Source of the DNA: Micromonospora ureilytica | GTDB lineage: Bacteria; Actinomycetota; Actinomycetes; Mycobacteriales; Micromonosporaceae | Direction: 5' to 3' | Assembly (NCBI RefSeq): GCF_015751765.1 | Contig: NZ_JADOTX010000001.1 | Location: 3,100,001 to 3,164,000, forward strand | DNA: 64,000 nucleotides | Part shown: positions 31,889 through 41,041 of the stretch, piece by piece | Layout: every line of letters starts with the position of its first letter | Position numbering within the stretch: the stretch's first letter is position 1 | Position numbers and translations under genes: made by a program | The notes under the pieces: model-generated | The model's input: the letters and a program-made list of their open reading frames with translations, nothing else | What the model was told of the DNA's origin: nothing | Database searches by the model: none

Positions 31889-34800
31889 TCAGCTCACGTT
31901 GGCCGGGCCGAGGACGCTCTTCAGGTCACCCATCAGGGCGGTCGTCGCCGCCACCCGGAACGGACCCAGCCGCAGGGTGGTGGTGCGCCCGCCGTTCTGC
32001 AGTTTGACGTGCACCTCGGTGTCGCCGGGGTGCAGCACCAGGGTTTCCTTGAGCTTCTCCACGAGCGGTGGTGTGCACCTGTGCACCGGGATGGTGAGGG
32101 TGACCGGCTTGTTGGTGGCGCTGGTGCTGACGTCCGGCATGGACATGTCCATCGCCATGATCCGGGGGGTGTCGTCGCGACGGTCCACCCGGCCCTTGAC
32201 CACCACGATGGCGTCCTCGGCGATGTACTGCCCGATCACCTCGTAGGTGTTGGGGAAGAACAGCGTCTCCACCCCACCGGCCAGGTCCTCCAGGGTGGCC
32301 GACGCCCAGGCCCGGCCCTGCTTGGTGACCCGGCGCTGCACCCCGGACAGGATGCCGGCGAGGGTGACGACTGCGCCGTCGGGCACCGCGCCCTCCTCGG
32401 CCAGGGAGGCGATTGTGGTGTCGGCCGCCGCGTTGAGAATGTGCTCCAGGCCGAACAGCGGGTGGTCGGAGACGTACAGGCCGAGCATCTCCCGCTCGAA
32501 GGCCAGCTTGTCGCGCTTGTCCCACTCGCTGTCGCCGATGGTGGGCATCACAGTGGTGCTGCCGGTGTCGGCGTCGCCGAAGCCGGCGCCGAACAGGTCG
32601 TACTGGCCGACGGCCTCCTTGCGCTTCACGTCGGCGTACGCGTCGATGGCGTCGGCGTGCACCGCCAGCAGCCCCTTGCGGGGGTGGTCGAGGGAGTCGA
32701 ACGCGCCCGCCTTGATCAGCGATTCGATTGTCTTCTTGTTGCAGACCACCGCGTCCACCTTGGACAGGAAGTCGTAGAAGTCGCCGTACTCGCCCTTCTC
32801 CTCCCGGCAACGCATGATCGAGGCGACCACGTTCGCCCCGACGTTGCGCACGGCGGCCAGGCCGAAGCGGATGTCCTTGCCGACCGGGGTGAACGGCCCG
32901 GCCGAGGTGTTCACGTCCGGTGGCAGCACCTGGATCCGCATCCGGCGACACTCGGCCAGGTAGAGCGCCATCTTGTCCTTGTCGTCACCGACGGACGTCA
33001 ACAACCCGGCCATGTACTCGGCCGGGTAGTGCGCCTTCAGGTACGCGGTCCAGTAGGAGACCAGGCCGTACGCGGCGGAGTGCGCCTTGTTGAAGGCGTA
33101 TCCGGCGAACGGCACCAGGACGTCCCACACCGCCTGGATCGCCTCGTCGGAGTAGCCGCGCTCGCGGCAGCCGTCCCGGAACGGGATGAACTCCTTGTCG
33201 AGGATCTCCTTCTTCTTCTTACCCATGGCCCGGCGCAGCAGGTCCGCCTGACCGAGGGTGTAGCCGGCGAGGATCTGCGCGGCGCGCTGCACCTGCTCCT
33301 GGTAGACGATCAGGCCGTGGGTGGGCTCCAGGATCTCCCGCAGCGGCTCCTCCAACTCCGGGTGGATCGGCGTGATCTCCTGGAGCTTGTTCTTGCGCAG
33401 CGCGTAGTTGGTGTGCGAGTCGACGCCCATCGGACCGGGCCGGTAGAGCGCCAGGACGGCGGAGATGTCCTCGAAGTTGTCCGGTTTCATCAACCGCAGC
33501 AGTGACCGCATCGGCCCACCGTCGAGCTGGAACACGCCCAGGGTGTCACCGCGGGCCAGCAGCTCGTACGCGGCCTTGTCGTCGAGCGGCAGGCCCAGCA
33601 GGTCGAGCTTCCGGCCGTGGTTCAGCTCGATGTTCTTGACCGCGTCGTCGATGATCGTCAGGTTGCGCAGGCCGAGGAAGTCCATCTTCAGCAGCCCGAG
33701 CGACTCGCAGGTCGGGTAGTCGAACTGCGTGATGATCGCCCCGTCGGCGTCGCGGCGCGTCAACGGGATGTGCTCGATGATCGGCTCGGCGGACATGATG
33801 ACGCCGGCGGCGTGCACACCTGTCTGCCGGATCAGCCCCTCGATGCCCTTGGCCGTGTCGATCACCTTGCGGACATCCGGGTCGGAGTCGTACAGGCCAC
33901 GGATCTCGCCGGCCTCGGCGTAGCGGGGGTGCTTGTTGTCGAAGATGCCGGTGAGCGGGATGTCCTTGCCCATCACTGCCGGCGGCATCGCCTTGGTGAT
34001 CCGGTCACCGACCGCGTACGGAAAACCGAGGACCCGGGCCGAGTCCTTGATCGCGGCCTTCGCCTTGATCGTGCCGAAGGTGGCGATCTGGGCGACCTTG
34101 TCCTCGCCCCACTTGTCCGTGACGTACTTGATCACCTCGCCGCGCCGACGCTCGTCGAAGTCGATGTCGACATCCGGCATCGAGACCCGCTCGGGGTTGA
34201 GGAACCGCTCGAAGATCAGCCCGTGCTGGATCGGGTCGAGGTCGGTGATGCCCAGCGCGTACGCGACGAGCGAGCCGGCGGCCGAGCCACGGCCCGGACC
34301 CACGGCGATGCCCTGGTTCTTCGCCCACTGGATGAAGTCGGCGACCACCAGGAAGTAGGACGGGAAGCCCATCTGGTTGATGACGCCCAGCTCGTACTCC
34401 GCCTGGACGACGTGCCCCTCCGGGATGCCGTTCGGGTAGCGGCGGGCCAGGCCGGCGAAGGTCTCCTTACGGAACCAGGACTCCTCGGTCTCACCCTCGG
34501 GCACCGGGAAGCGCGGCATCAGGTTGTGGAACTCGAACATCCCGGCCGGGTCGACCTTCTCGGCGACCAGCAGGGTGTTGCGGCAGCCCTCCTGCCACAG
34601 CTCGGACGAGTCCACAGCGCGCATCTGGTCGGCGCTCTTGACGAAGTAGCCGCCGCCCTCGAACCGGAACCGGTTGGGGTCGTCGATGTTGCTGCCGGTC
34701 TGCACGCAGAGCAGCACGTCGTGGGCGGTGGCCTGCGCCTCGTGGGTGTAGTGCGAGTCGTTCGTGACGACCGGGGGGATGTCCAGCTTGCGGGCGATCT

Positions 34801-35419
34801 CGGTGAGCCCCTCGCGGACCCGGCTCTCGATGGAGAGGCCGTGATCCATGATCTCCAGGAAGTAGTTGTCCTTGCCGAAGATGTCCTGGTAGCTGGCGGC
34901 GACCTTGAGGGCCTCGTCGAACTGGCCCAGCCTCAATCGGGTCTGCACCGCGCCGGACGGGCAGCCGGTGGTGGCCATGATCCCCTCGGCGTGCTCGGCG
35001 ATCAGCTCCATGTCCATCCGGGGCCACTTGACGTAGTGCCCCTCCATCGAGGCGCGCGAGTTGAGGGTGAAGAGGTTCTTCAGGCCCCGCGCGTTCTTCG
35101 CCCACATGGTCTTGTGGGTGATCGCGCCGTTACCGGAGATGTCGTCGCTCTTCTGCTCCGGCCGACCCCACTTGACCCGCGCCTTGTGATAGCGCGACTC
35201 CGGCGCCACGTACGCCTCGACGCCCAGGATCGGGGTGATCCCGGCGGCCATCGCCTGGTTGTAGAAGTCGTTCGCGCCGTGCATGTTGCCGTGGTCGGTG
35301 ATCGCCACAGCGGGCATGCCCAGCCGCTTGGCCTCGGCGAACAGGTCCTTCAGTCGGGCCGCTCCGTCGAGCATCGAATACTCGGTGTGCACGTGCAGAT
35401 GCGCGAACGAATCAGCCAT
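31889..35419 (-). CDS. dnaE: DNA polymerase III subunit alpha
   Basis: 1176-residue replicative polymerase of the DnaE1 type. The N-terminal PHP domain starts [19 protein letters not shown] and keeps its histidines (ITDHGNMHG). The palm holds the catalytic aspartates in [13 protein letters not shown] (about residue 408). [20 protein letters not shown] lies before it. The C-terminal part has the helix-hairpin-helix, an OB fold ([19 protein letters not shown]) and the C-terminal domain. Full length. ATG at 35419. Not the error-prone DnaE2, given its length and PHP domain. It is convergent with the ABC-F gene and divergent from the YciO-type gene; dnaE is not normally part of the ruv-sec neighbourhood. 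Confidence 0.97.
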   Translation of the reverse strand: MADSFAHLHVHTEYSMLDGAARLKDLFAEAKRLGMPAVAITDHGNMHGANDFYNQAMAAGITPILGVEAYVAPESRYHKARVKWGRPEQKSDDISGNGAITHKTMWAKNARGLKNLFTLNSRASMEGHYVKWPRMDMELIAEHAEGIMATTGCPSGAVQTRLRLGQFDEALKVAASYQDIFGKDNYFLEIMDHGLSIESRVREGLTEIARKLDIPPVVTNDSHYTHEAQATAHDVLLCVQTGSNIDDPNRFRFEGGGYFVKSADQMRAVDSSELWQEGCRNTLLVAEKVDPAGMFEFHNLMPRFPVPEGETEESWFRKETFAGLARRYPNGIPEGHVVQAEYELGVINQMGFPSYFLVVADFIQWAKNQGIAVGPGRGSAAGSLVAYALGITDLDPIQHGLIFERFLNPERVSMPDVDIDFDERRRGEVIKYVTDKWGEDKVAQIATFGTIKAKAAIKDSARVLGFPYAVGDRITKAMPPAVMGKDIPLTGIFDNKHPRYAEAGEIRGLYDSDPDVRKVIDTAKGIEGLIRQTGVHAAGVIMSAEPIIEHIPLTRRDADGAIITQFDYPTCESLGLLKMDFLGLRNLTIIDDAVKNIELNHGRKLDLLGLPLDDKAAYELLARGDTLGVFQLDGGPMRSLLRLMKPDNFEDISAVLALYRPGPMGVDSHTNYALRKNKLQEITPIHPELEEPLREILEPTHGLIVYQEQVQRAAQILAGYTLGQADLLRRAMGKKKKEILDKEFIPFRDGCRERGYSDEAIQAVWDVLVPFAGYAFNKAHSAAYGLVSYWTAYLKAHYPAEYMAGLLTSVGDDKDKMALYLAECRRMRIQVLPPDVNTSAGPFTPVGKDIRFGLAAVRNVGANVVASIMRCREEKGEYGDFYDFLSKVDAVVCNKKTIESLIKAGAFDSLDHPRKGLLAVHADAIDAYADVKRKEAVGQYDLFGAGFGDADTGSTTVMPTIGDSEWDKRDKLAFEREMLGLYVSDHPLFGLEHILNAAADTTIASLAEEGAVPDGAVVTLAGILSGVQRRVTKQGRAWASATLEDLAGGVETLFFPNTYEVIGQYIAEDAIVVVKGRVDRRDDTPRIMAMDMSMPDVSTSATNKPVTLTIPVHRCTPPLVEKLKETLVLHPGDTEVHVKLQNGGRTTTLRLGPFRVAATTALMGDLKSVLGPANVS

Positions 35420-35563
35420 GCGTGGCGCCCCCCGGCGGTGTGGATCTTGTTGGTCGGAGCCGACCGGGACCTACCCTACCGAGGTGATCTCGGCGGCTCC
35501 ACCGTCCGCGCCGAGGGTGGCCCTCGTCTCCTGATCGCCCCAGCATGGGCCTAGGCTCGGAGG

Positions 35564-36184
35564 ATGGCGAGGTACTACGACGTGCACCCGGAGAACCCCC
35601 AGCCCCGGATCATCGGCCAGGTCGCCGACCTGATCCGCCGTGGTGGGCTGGTCGCCTACCCGACGGACTCCTGCTACGCGCTCGGCATCCAGCTGGGCAA
35701 CCAGGACGGGCTGGACCGGATCCGGCAGATCCGCCACCTCGACGACCGACACCACTTCACGCTCGTCTGCCGGGACTTCGCGCAGCTCGGCCAGTTCGTC
35801 CAGATCAGCAACTCGGTCTTCCGCCTGGTCAAGGCGTCCACCCCGGGCAGCTACACCTTCATCCTGCCGGCCACCAAGGAGGTGCCCCGCCGGATGCTGC
35901 ACCCGAAGAAGCGGACCGTCGGCGTGCGGGTACCCCGGCACACAGTCACCCAGGCGCTGCTGGCCGAGCTGGCCGAGCCGCTGGTGTCCAGCACGCTGGT
36001 CCTGCCCGGTGACGAGGAGCCGATGACCCAGGGCTGGGAGATCAAGGAACGGCTCGACCACCAGCTCGACGCGGTGCTCGACGCCGGCGACTGCGGCAAG
36101 GAGCCGACGACCGTGATCGACCTGTCCGGGCCCGAGCCGGAGATCCTGCGCCGAGGTGCCGGGGACGTGTCCCGCTTCGAATAG
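35564..36184 (+). CDS. L-threonylcarbamoyladenylate synthase family protein (YciO type)
   Basis: 206 residues, YrdC/Sua5/YciO fold. The N-terminus shows GGLVAYPTDSCYALG; KRTVGVRVPRH is the middle motif and PEILRRGAGD the C-terminus. The enzyme family makes threonylcarbamoyl-AMP for the t6A modification of tRNAs reading ANN codons. YciO-type members such as this are a side branch whose activity is debated, so the role is uncertain. The SD-like GGAGG directly abuts the ATG at 35564, too close for normal use; the transcript may be leaderless or start elsewhere. Divergent from dnaE. Confidence 0.85.
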   Translation: MARYYDVHPENPQPRIIGQVADLIRRGGLVAYPTDSCYALGIQLGNQDGLDRIRQIRHLDDRHHFTLVCRDFAQLGQFVQISNSVFRLVKASTPGSYTFILPATKEVPRRMLHPKKRTVGVRVPRHTVTQALLAELAEPLVSSTLVLPGDEEPMTQGWEIKERLDHQLDAVLDAGDCGKEPTTVIDLSGPEPEILRRGAGDVSRFE

Positions 36185-36282
36185 CGCGCGGAACCGCGTC
36201 GGGTGCCGGACCGAACGGGGCCGCCGCGGCGGCGCCGGTCGTACGCTCAGGGATCGGCACCGGCGAGCATTGGACACCCGGC

Positions 36283-36822
36283 ATGCCCGACGCGGACGAC
36301 ATCAACGCCCTGGCCCGGTCCGCCGCACACGGCGACCCGGCCGCGCTGAACGCCCTGCTGGTCACGGTGCGCCCAGAGGTGCTGCGGCTGTGCGCCCGAT
36401 TCCTGCCCAGTCGGGAGGACGCCGAGGAAGCCTGCCAGGACACGTTGCTGGCGCTGGCCGCCGGCATCACCAGGTTCGAGGGGCGCTCCTCGTTCCGCAC
36501 CTGGCTGCACCGGCTGACCGCCAACCGGGCCCGCTCCACGTACCGCACGCTGCGCCGCCGCTGTCGACTGGAGGCCGAGGGCGTGCCGCTGCCCGACCAG
36601 GCCGACCCCCGACGGACCAGCGTGGTCGCGGGCACCCGCCTCGACCTGCTCGACGCCTTCGACTCGGTGCATCCCGATCTCGCCGAGGTGGTCGCCCTTC
36701 GCGATGTCCTGGGGCTGAGCTACCCCGAGATCGCCGCCCTGCTCGACGTGCCGCTGGGCACTGTGAAGTCCCGGTTGCACCTGGCCCGGCGCCAGGTCCG
36801 GCAACGACTCGGCGCCGAATGA
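36283..36822 (+). CDS. ECF-type RNA polymerase sigma factor
   Basis: 179 residues with sigma region 2 (residues 20-90, LCARFLPSREDAEEACQDTLLAL and FRTWLHRLTANRARSTYR) and region 4 (about 120-172, LRDVLGLSYPEIAALLDVPLGTVKSRLHLARRQ). No anti-sigma gene with a zinc-binding or membrane-anchored domain is next to it. Its stop overlaps the start of a lipoprotein gene by four bases, which makes that lipoprotein the likely partner or target. ATG at 36283; no strong ribosome site. Upstream is the YciO-type gene, 98 bp away. Confidence 0.92.
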   Translation: MPDADDINALARSAAHGDPAALNALLVTVRPEVLRLCARFLPSREDAEEACQDTLLALAAGITRFEGRSSFRTWLHRLTANRARSTYRTLRRRCRLEAEGVPLPDQADPRRTSVVAGTRLDLLDAFDSVHPDLAEVVALRDVLGLSYPEIAALLDVPLGTVKSRLHLARRQVRQRLGAE

Positions 36823-37355
36823 GCCGGGCGTCGTTCCGCCGGCTCGTCGTCGTCCTCTCGACCGTCCTGGGGGTGGCCGCCTGCGGCGCCGACGCCGTCT
36901 CACCACTGCCCGTCCAACCGCCCGGCCCGACCCGTTCGACGCCGACAGCCGCCGCGACCGCCGTGATCCCCACGCCCACCGGGTCGCCGTCCCGACCGCC
37001 GCCGACCAGCGCGCGCCCGGTCGCGGCACCACCCGCACCCACCAGAACCAGGGGTACGCCCCGAACGACTCCCCCGCCGACCGACGCGACACCTGCCTGC
37101 CAGGGCGCGGTCCGCTACGACCTCCCGCTCGCCGAGACCGAGATCGAGCTGCTGAAATCGCTCTGCTTCGCCACCGGCGCGGTGCTCCGGATCCAGGGCA
37201 TCGGGCCCGGCCTGGTCACAGTGGACCGCCCGGAGTTGGTGTCGCAGCACTACGAGGCCGGGGTGGTGGACATCCGCTTCGTCCGCCCCGGCACCGTCGA
37301 CGTCACGATTCCGAAGGACGACCGAGAGCACACCATCACCGTGGTGGTCCGCTAG
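36819..37355 (+). CDS. Lipoprotein coupled to the ECF sigma factor
   Basis: 178 residues. N-terminus MSRASFRRLVVVLSTVLG with lipobox VAAC (Cys near residue 22) indicates a lipid-anchored exported protein. A Pro/Thr/Ser-rich wall-spanning linker (about 30-90) leads to a small beta-rich domain (about 95-178, RYDLPLAETEIELLKSL, then GIGPGLVTVDRPELVSQHYE). The family is not recognised. ATG at 36819 overlaps the sigma factor stop (ATGA). It might sense an envelope signal for the sigma factor, but it lacks a cytoplasmic part, so direct anti-sigma function is impossible without a partner. Confidence 0.78.
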   Translation: MSRASFRRLVVVLSTVLGVAACGADAVSPLPVQPPGPTRSTPTAAATAVIPTPTGSPSRPPPTSARPVAAPPAPTRTRGTPRTTPPPTDATPACQGAVRYDLPLAETEIELLKSLCFATGAVLRIQGIGPGLVTVDRPELVSQHYEAGVVDIRFVRPGTVDVTIPKDDREHTITVVVR

Positions 37356-37372
37356 GGCGGGTTCGGCCGCAC

Positions 37373-38785
37373 CTAGCGCAGATGTACGCCGGCGAGCAGG
37401 GTGTCCACGAAGGCGGGTCCGCCGTCCGCGGGCGGGGCGATCTGCACGTACACCAGGGCGGGTCGGCCGGGGTGCAGGGCTGCCGACTCGATGATCTGTG
37501 GACGACCCCGGTCGCAGCGGTACGCCACCACTGTCCACTCGACGCCGGCCTGCCGGGTGGCGCGGGCCGGCGCGGGCGTGCAGTCGCCGTGGGTGCGCTC
37601 GGCCAGGAACCCGGCCGGCGTGGTGCGTGCCGCCGTGCTGGCGGAGAGGCCCACGAACGCGCCGGGCAGGCGGGGGTCGGTGGCCCACCGGCGGGGTTGC
37701 GGTGACATCACCAGCGCCGGTTCGGGATCACCGTCGGCACCGTATTGACCGGCCCAGGTGGCACCCGTGGCGGACCAGCCGGGCGGCAACGCCACTGTCA
37801 ACGGCCCGGCCGTGTACGTGCCGACGACCGGCCGAGCAGACCCGACGCCACCTGCCTCGGCGCCCACCGCACCCACCGCGGCGACGGCCACCACGGCGGC
37901 CCCGGCCAGCCGCAACCGGCGGCGCGCCCTCACCCGGGGTGACGGCTGTCGCCGCACGGGACCGGCCGCCGCAGCCGGGGCGCTCGCGCGGACCAACGCG
38001 GCGTGCACCGTCGCGGCGTCGGGGTAACGGTCGGCCGGGCGGTGGGCGGTGGCCCGGGCGAGCACCGCCGCGACCGCCGGGGGCACGTCGTCCCGCAGTC
38101 GGAGTTCCGGTGGGTGCCGAGGCGGATCTGATCTGGTCGGGTTCGCGCCGGTGGGGTCGGCGGCCAGCAGTCGGATGCCGAGGCGGCCGAGCCCGTACAC
38201 GTCGGCGCGGGTGTCGACCACCGCGCCCGGATCGTCCTGCTCGGGGGCCATGTAACCGGGGGTGCCGGCGCGGGCGGTCAGCCCGGAGGCGGCGGCGAGC
38301 GCCTTGGCGAGGCCGAGGTCGGCGATCAGCACCTGTTCCGCGCCGTCGGGTCCGGCGGAGCGGAACAGGATGTTGCCCGGGGTGAGATCGCGGTGCACGA
38401 CGCCGTGCCGGTGCAGTACGGCGACCCCGGCGCAGATCTCACTGAGCAGTCGCAGCGCCGTCGGCGCGGGGATCTCGTCAGCGGCCAACCGGTCGCGCAG
38501 GCTGCCGCCGTCCGCCCAGGCCAGGACCGCGTACGGCCGGCCGTCGGGCAGCTCACCGACGGCGTGCACCCGGATCAGTCGCTCGTGCTCCAGCCGGCGC
38601 AGCAACCGGGCCTCGTCGAGGAAGCGTTCCCGGACCCGTAGGTCGTGGCTCCAGTTCTCGGCCAGCACCTTGATCGCCACGTGCGCGTCGAGCGCCTGGT
38701 CGTAGCCCAGCCAGACCATCGCGAACGAACCGACGCCGAGCAGTCGCTCGACGGCGTAGGGCCCGATCCGCAGTGGAGCCGTCAC
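37373..38785 (-). CDS. Transmembrane Ser/Thr protein kinase
   Basis: 470 residues. The kinase domain (about 8-265) has the loop GVGSFAMVW, Lys in VAIKVL, HRDLTPGNI in the catalytic loop (Thr in place of the usual Lys of DxKPxN), and ADLGLA in place of DFGLA. One membrane helix lies at about 290-310 and the outer domain (about 320-470) begins YTAGPLTVALPPGWSAT. The HRDLTPGN change removes the lysine that normally contacts ATP gamma-phosphate, which is seen in some active bacterial kinases. GTG at 38785 has GGGGGTG upstream. The frame further upstream overlaps the antisense of the secreted protein gene and is rejected. Confidence 0.88.
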   Translation of the reverse strand: MTAPLRIGPYAVERLLGVGSFAMVWLGYDQALDAHVAIKVLAENWSHDLRVRERFLDEARLLRRLEHERLIRVHAVGELPDGRPYAVLAWADGGSLRDRLAADEIPAPTALRLLSEICAGVAVLHRHGVVHRDLTPGNILFRSAGPDGAEQVLIADLGLAKALAAASGLTARAGTPGYMAPEQDDPGAVVDTRADVYGLGRLGIRLLAADPTGANPTRSDPPRHPPELRLRDDVPPAVAAVLARATAHRPADRYPDAATVHAALVRASAPAAAAGPVRRQPSPRVRARRRLRLAGAAVVAVAAVGAVGAEAGGVGSARPVVGTYTAGPLTVALPPGWSATGATWAGQYGADGDPEPALVMSPQPRRWATDPRLPGAFVGLSASTAARTTPAGFLAERTHGDCTPAPARATRQAGVEWTVVAYRCDRGRPQIIESAALHPGRPALVYVQIAPPADGGPAFVDTLLAGVHLR

Positions 38786-38905
38786 GGTGTCACCCCCGGC
38801 CGGCGTTTCTCTGCAGCGTAGACCGGGCCGGTCGGAATCCCGACGAACCGTTGGCCCTGGCGCGGTGACTAACAGGGCAGGAGACCCATCACCGAAGGAG
38901 CCACC

Positions 38906-39499
38906 ATGAACCGTCCCGCGATCCTCCTCACCACCGCCGCGTTGGCGCTCGGCACCCTCGTCCCGGCGGCCGTCGCCGGTCCGGCGGCGGCGTCGGCCGG
39001 CGGCGCCGCGTACGCCTCGGCGCCCGGTCCGCTCGCCGTCGCTGTCGGGCACAGCCACCCGGAAGTGCTCAGCGTTCGTGGCGCCGGCGTGTACCGCATC
39101 GGCGCCAGCCTGGCGGCGCTCACCAGGAACGGGCACGTCGGCTGGACCGCGCCGGGTTGCGACGGGGTGGTGCACACCGGCGTGACCGGTTCCTGGGCGG
39201 GCGTGCTGCTGCTGGCCTTCCGCGACGGGCGGCTGGTGGAGGTCGGTACGGCCACCGCGCCGCCGCGCTCTCCCGCCGGCGCCACTGTCGGCATGTCCTT
39301 CGACGAGTTGGAGTCGATCTACGGCCGGCGGGGCTCGTTGATCCGCAACGACGCGGGGGACGCCGAGGCGTACCTGGTCCGGGTGGGGTCGCGGGTGGAG
39401 CTGTTCACCGGGCACCCGATCCGGCCGGGGGTGGGCTACTTCCAGGTCGGCCCGGCCAGCTTCGTCGAGCGGAACTTCCGGCAGGGCCCGTCCTGCTGA
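38906..39499 (+). CDS. Secreted protein of unknown function
   Basis: 197 residues. A Sec signal peptide (1-33, ending AGPAAASA) with likely cleavage after the Ala run, then a soluble domain: YRIGASLAALTRNGHVGW, then VEVGTATAPPRSPAGATVGMSF, DELESIYGRRGSLIRNDAG and a C-terminus with one cysteine. The segment GMSFDELESIYGRRG is reminiscent of SmpA/OmlA or PepSY-like small adaptor domains, a weak resemblance. ATG at 38906 has AAGGAG at ideal spacing. Divergent from the second kinase, 120 bp apart, and closed by a strong hairpin. Confidence 0.8.
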   Translation: MNRPAILLTTAALALGTLVPAAVAGPAAASAGGAAYASAPGPLAVAVGHSHPEVLSVRGAGVYRIGASLAALTRNGHVGWTAPGCDGVVHTGVTGSWAGVLLLAFRDGRLVEVGTATAPPRSPAGATVGMSFDELESIYGRRGSLIRNDAGDAEAYLVRVGSRVELFTGHPIRPGVGYFQVGPASFVERNFRQGPSC

Positions 39500-39510
39500 C
39501 TTTTTCCCAG

Positions 39511-39546
39511 GTACGGGGCGTCCGGTCTCGACCGGGCGCCCCGTAC
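39511..39546. terminator. Strong hairpin after secreted-protein gene
   Basis: GTACGGGGCG and CGCCCCGTAC form a perfect outer stem, and CCGGT/ACCGG a second stem with a CTCG loop. It starts 12 bp after the stop codon. Probable terminator; no T run follows. Confidence 0.75.
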
Positions 39547-39593
39547 GTCGTGTCGGCCCGAACGGAGGTTGGGCGGACACGATGATGTCGGCG

Positions 39594-39631
39594 TAGACAA
39601 CACTGTGTGCCACACAGTATAGTGTGACACA
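39594..39631 (+). promoter_or_regulatory. Leaderless promoter with operator in the spacer (PadR operon)
   Basis: TAGACA (39594-39599) and TATAGT (39618-39623) match the -35 and -10 consensus at 5 of 6 positions each, with an 18-base spacer. The PadR ATG at 39631 begins 8 bases after the -10, so the transcript should start at or next to the ATG. The spacer is occupied by ACTGTGTGCCACACAGT (39602-39618), a perfect palindrome with 8-base arms, the presumed PadR site. Confidence 0.75.
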
Positions 39632-39972
39632 TGGTTAGCGAGGACGTTCTACGGACGCACCTACAGGAGTTGCGTCGAGGCACCGTCGTGGTGGCCAGCC
39701 TGGTCGCGCTGCGCCGACCGGACTACGGCTACGCACTACTGCAACGGCTCACCGACCACGGCTTCCCGGTCGACGCCAACACGCTCTACCCGCTGCTGCG
39801 CCGCCTGGAGGACCAGGGGCTGCTGACCAGCGAGTGGAACACCGCGGAGAGCCGACCGCGCAAGTTCTACCGGACCAGCGACGAGGGCGAGTCGATGCTG
39901 AGCCGGCTCCTCGACGACCTCGCCGCCGTACAGACCTCCGTCACCGGGCTGATCCAAGGAGTGGACCGATGA
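39631..39972 (+). CDS. PadR family transcriptional regulator
   Basis: 113-residue PadR protein. The winged helix carries LVALRRPDYGYALLQRLTDH, ANTLYPLLRRLEDQGLL and SRPRKFYRTSDEG, followed by a dimerisation helix. No ribosome site is present; the promoter position implies a leaderless mRNA beginning at this ATG. It overlaps the next gene by four bases (ATGA). First gene of a six-gene unit with membrane protein, two-component system and ABC exporter. Presumed autorepressor acting on the palindrome in the promoter. Confidence 0.93.
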   Translation: MVSEDVLRTHLQELRRGTVVVASLVALRRPDYGYALLQRLTDHGFPVDANTLYPLLRRLEDQGLLTSEWNTAESRPRKFYRTSDEGESMLSRLLDDLAAVQTSVTGLIQGVDR

Positions 39973-40919
39973 ACACCCTGACCGACCGCTACCTCGCCGC
40001 CACCCTGCGCTCGGTGCCCACCCAGCGCCGCGACGAGATCGCCACCGAGCTGCGGGCCTCCATCGACGACATGATCGAGGGTCGGACCGATGGAGGGCAG
40101 GACACCACCACCGCCGAGCGGGAGGTGCTCACCGAGCTGGGCAACCCCGACGTGCTGGCCGCCCGGTACGCCGACCGCCGGCTGCAGCTCATCGGCCCGA
40201 CCTACTACCTGCTCTGGCTGCGACTGCTGAAGCTGCTGCTCAGCTTCATCCCGGCGCTCGTCGGCACGATCGTCACAGTGGTCGAGGCGGCCGAAGGAAA
40301 GGGCTTCGGGGCGATCGGGCCGGGCATCGTCGCGGCGATGCAGGTGGCCGTGCAGATCACCTTCTGGCTCACACTGACCTTCGCCATCATCGAGCGCACC
40401 CAGACGGCCGTGGACGTGCCGGAGTGGACGGTCGACCAACTGCCCGACGCGCCGGCGCGACGAGGCATCCCCCTCGCCGACACCATCGCATCCGTGATCA
40501 TGCTGGTGCTGACCATCGCGTACCTGCCGTTCCAGCACTACCACTCCTGGGTGCGCGGCACCGACGGCGAGAACATCCCGATCCTCGACCCGGCTCTGTG
40601 GTCGTTCTGGCTGCCGGCACTGATCGTGGTGCTGGCGCTCAGCGTGATCTTCGAGATCGTCAAGTACCGGATCGACCGCTGGACCTGGGCCCTGTTCGGC
40701 ATGAAGGCGCTGCTCAACCTGGCGTTCGCGGTGCCGCTGGCATGGCTGGCGCTCTCCGACCGACTGCTCAACCCGGCCCTGGGCGAGCGCCTGAGCTGGG
40801 TGGCGGAGGCAGGCAACCGGGACTCCCTCGGCCTGGCCATCGCGGTGGGCGCGGCCGCGGTCATGGTCTGGGACCTGGTCGACACAGCCCGGAAGGCCCG
40901 CCGGCAGACGATCGCATGA
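39969..40919 (+). CDS. Permease-prefix-domain membrane protein
   Basis: 316 residues. The cytoplasmic N-terminus (1-75) is a permease prefix domain 1-like helical bundle (RYLAATLRSVPTQRRDEIATEL, then EREVLTELGNPDVLAARYADR). About six membrane helices follow. No enzyme motif. It is coupled to PadR by an ATGA overlap and directly followed by a histidine kinase. Same architecture as the PadR-linked protein at 13804-15180, but shorter and too different to be a recent duplicate. Confidence 0.82.
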   Translation: MNTLTDRYLAATLRSVPTQRRDEIATELRASIDDMIEGRTDGGQDTTTAEREVLTELGNPDVLAARYADRRLQLIGPTYYLLWLRLLKLLLSFIPALVGTIVTVVEAAEGKGFGAIGPGIVAAMQVAVQITFWLTLTFAIIERTQTAVDVPEWTVDQLPDAPARRGIPLADTIASVIMLVLTIAYLPFQHYHSWVRGTDGENIPILDPALWSFWLPALIVVLALSVIFEIVKYRIDRWTWALFGMKALLNLAFAVPLAWLALSDRLLNPALGERLSWVAEAGNRDSLGLAIAVGAAAVMVWDLVDTARKARRQTIA

Positions 40920-41041
40920 GCGACACCAGAGGAGGCGGCCCGGCGCGTACCCCGCGCCGGGCCGCCGCCCGTCGACGCGACCGCGCGGGAACCGGCGCGC
41001 CCGGTCGACAGGGCTGGTGGGCGGCGTGGCATCGTTCCCGG

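Noticed and set aside
33617..35554. Long plus-strand open frame antisense to dnaE
   Set aside because: Composition is Arg/Val/Asp/Gly-rich with no motif, while the minus strand encodes a complete DNA polymerase III alpha subunit.
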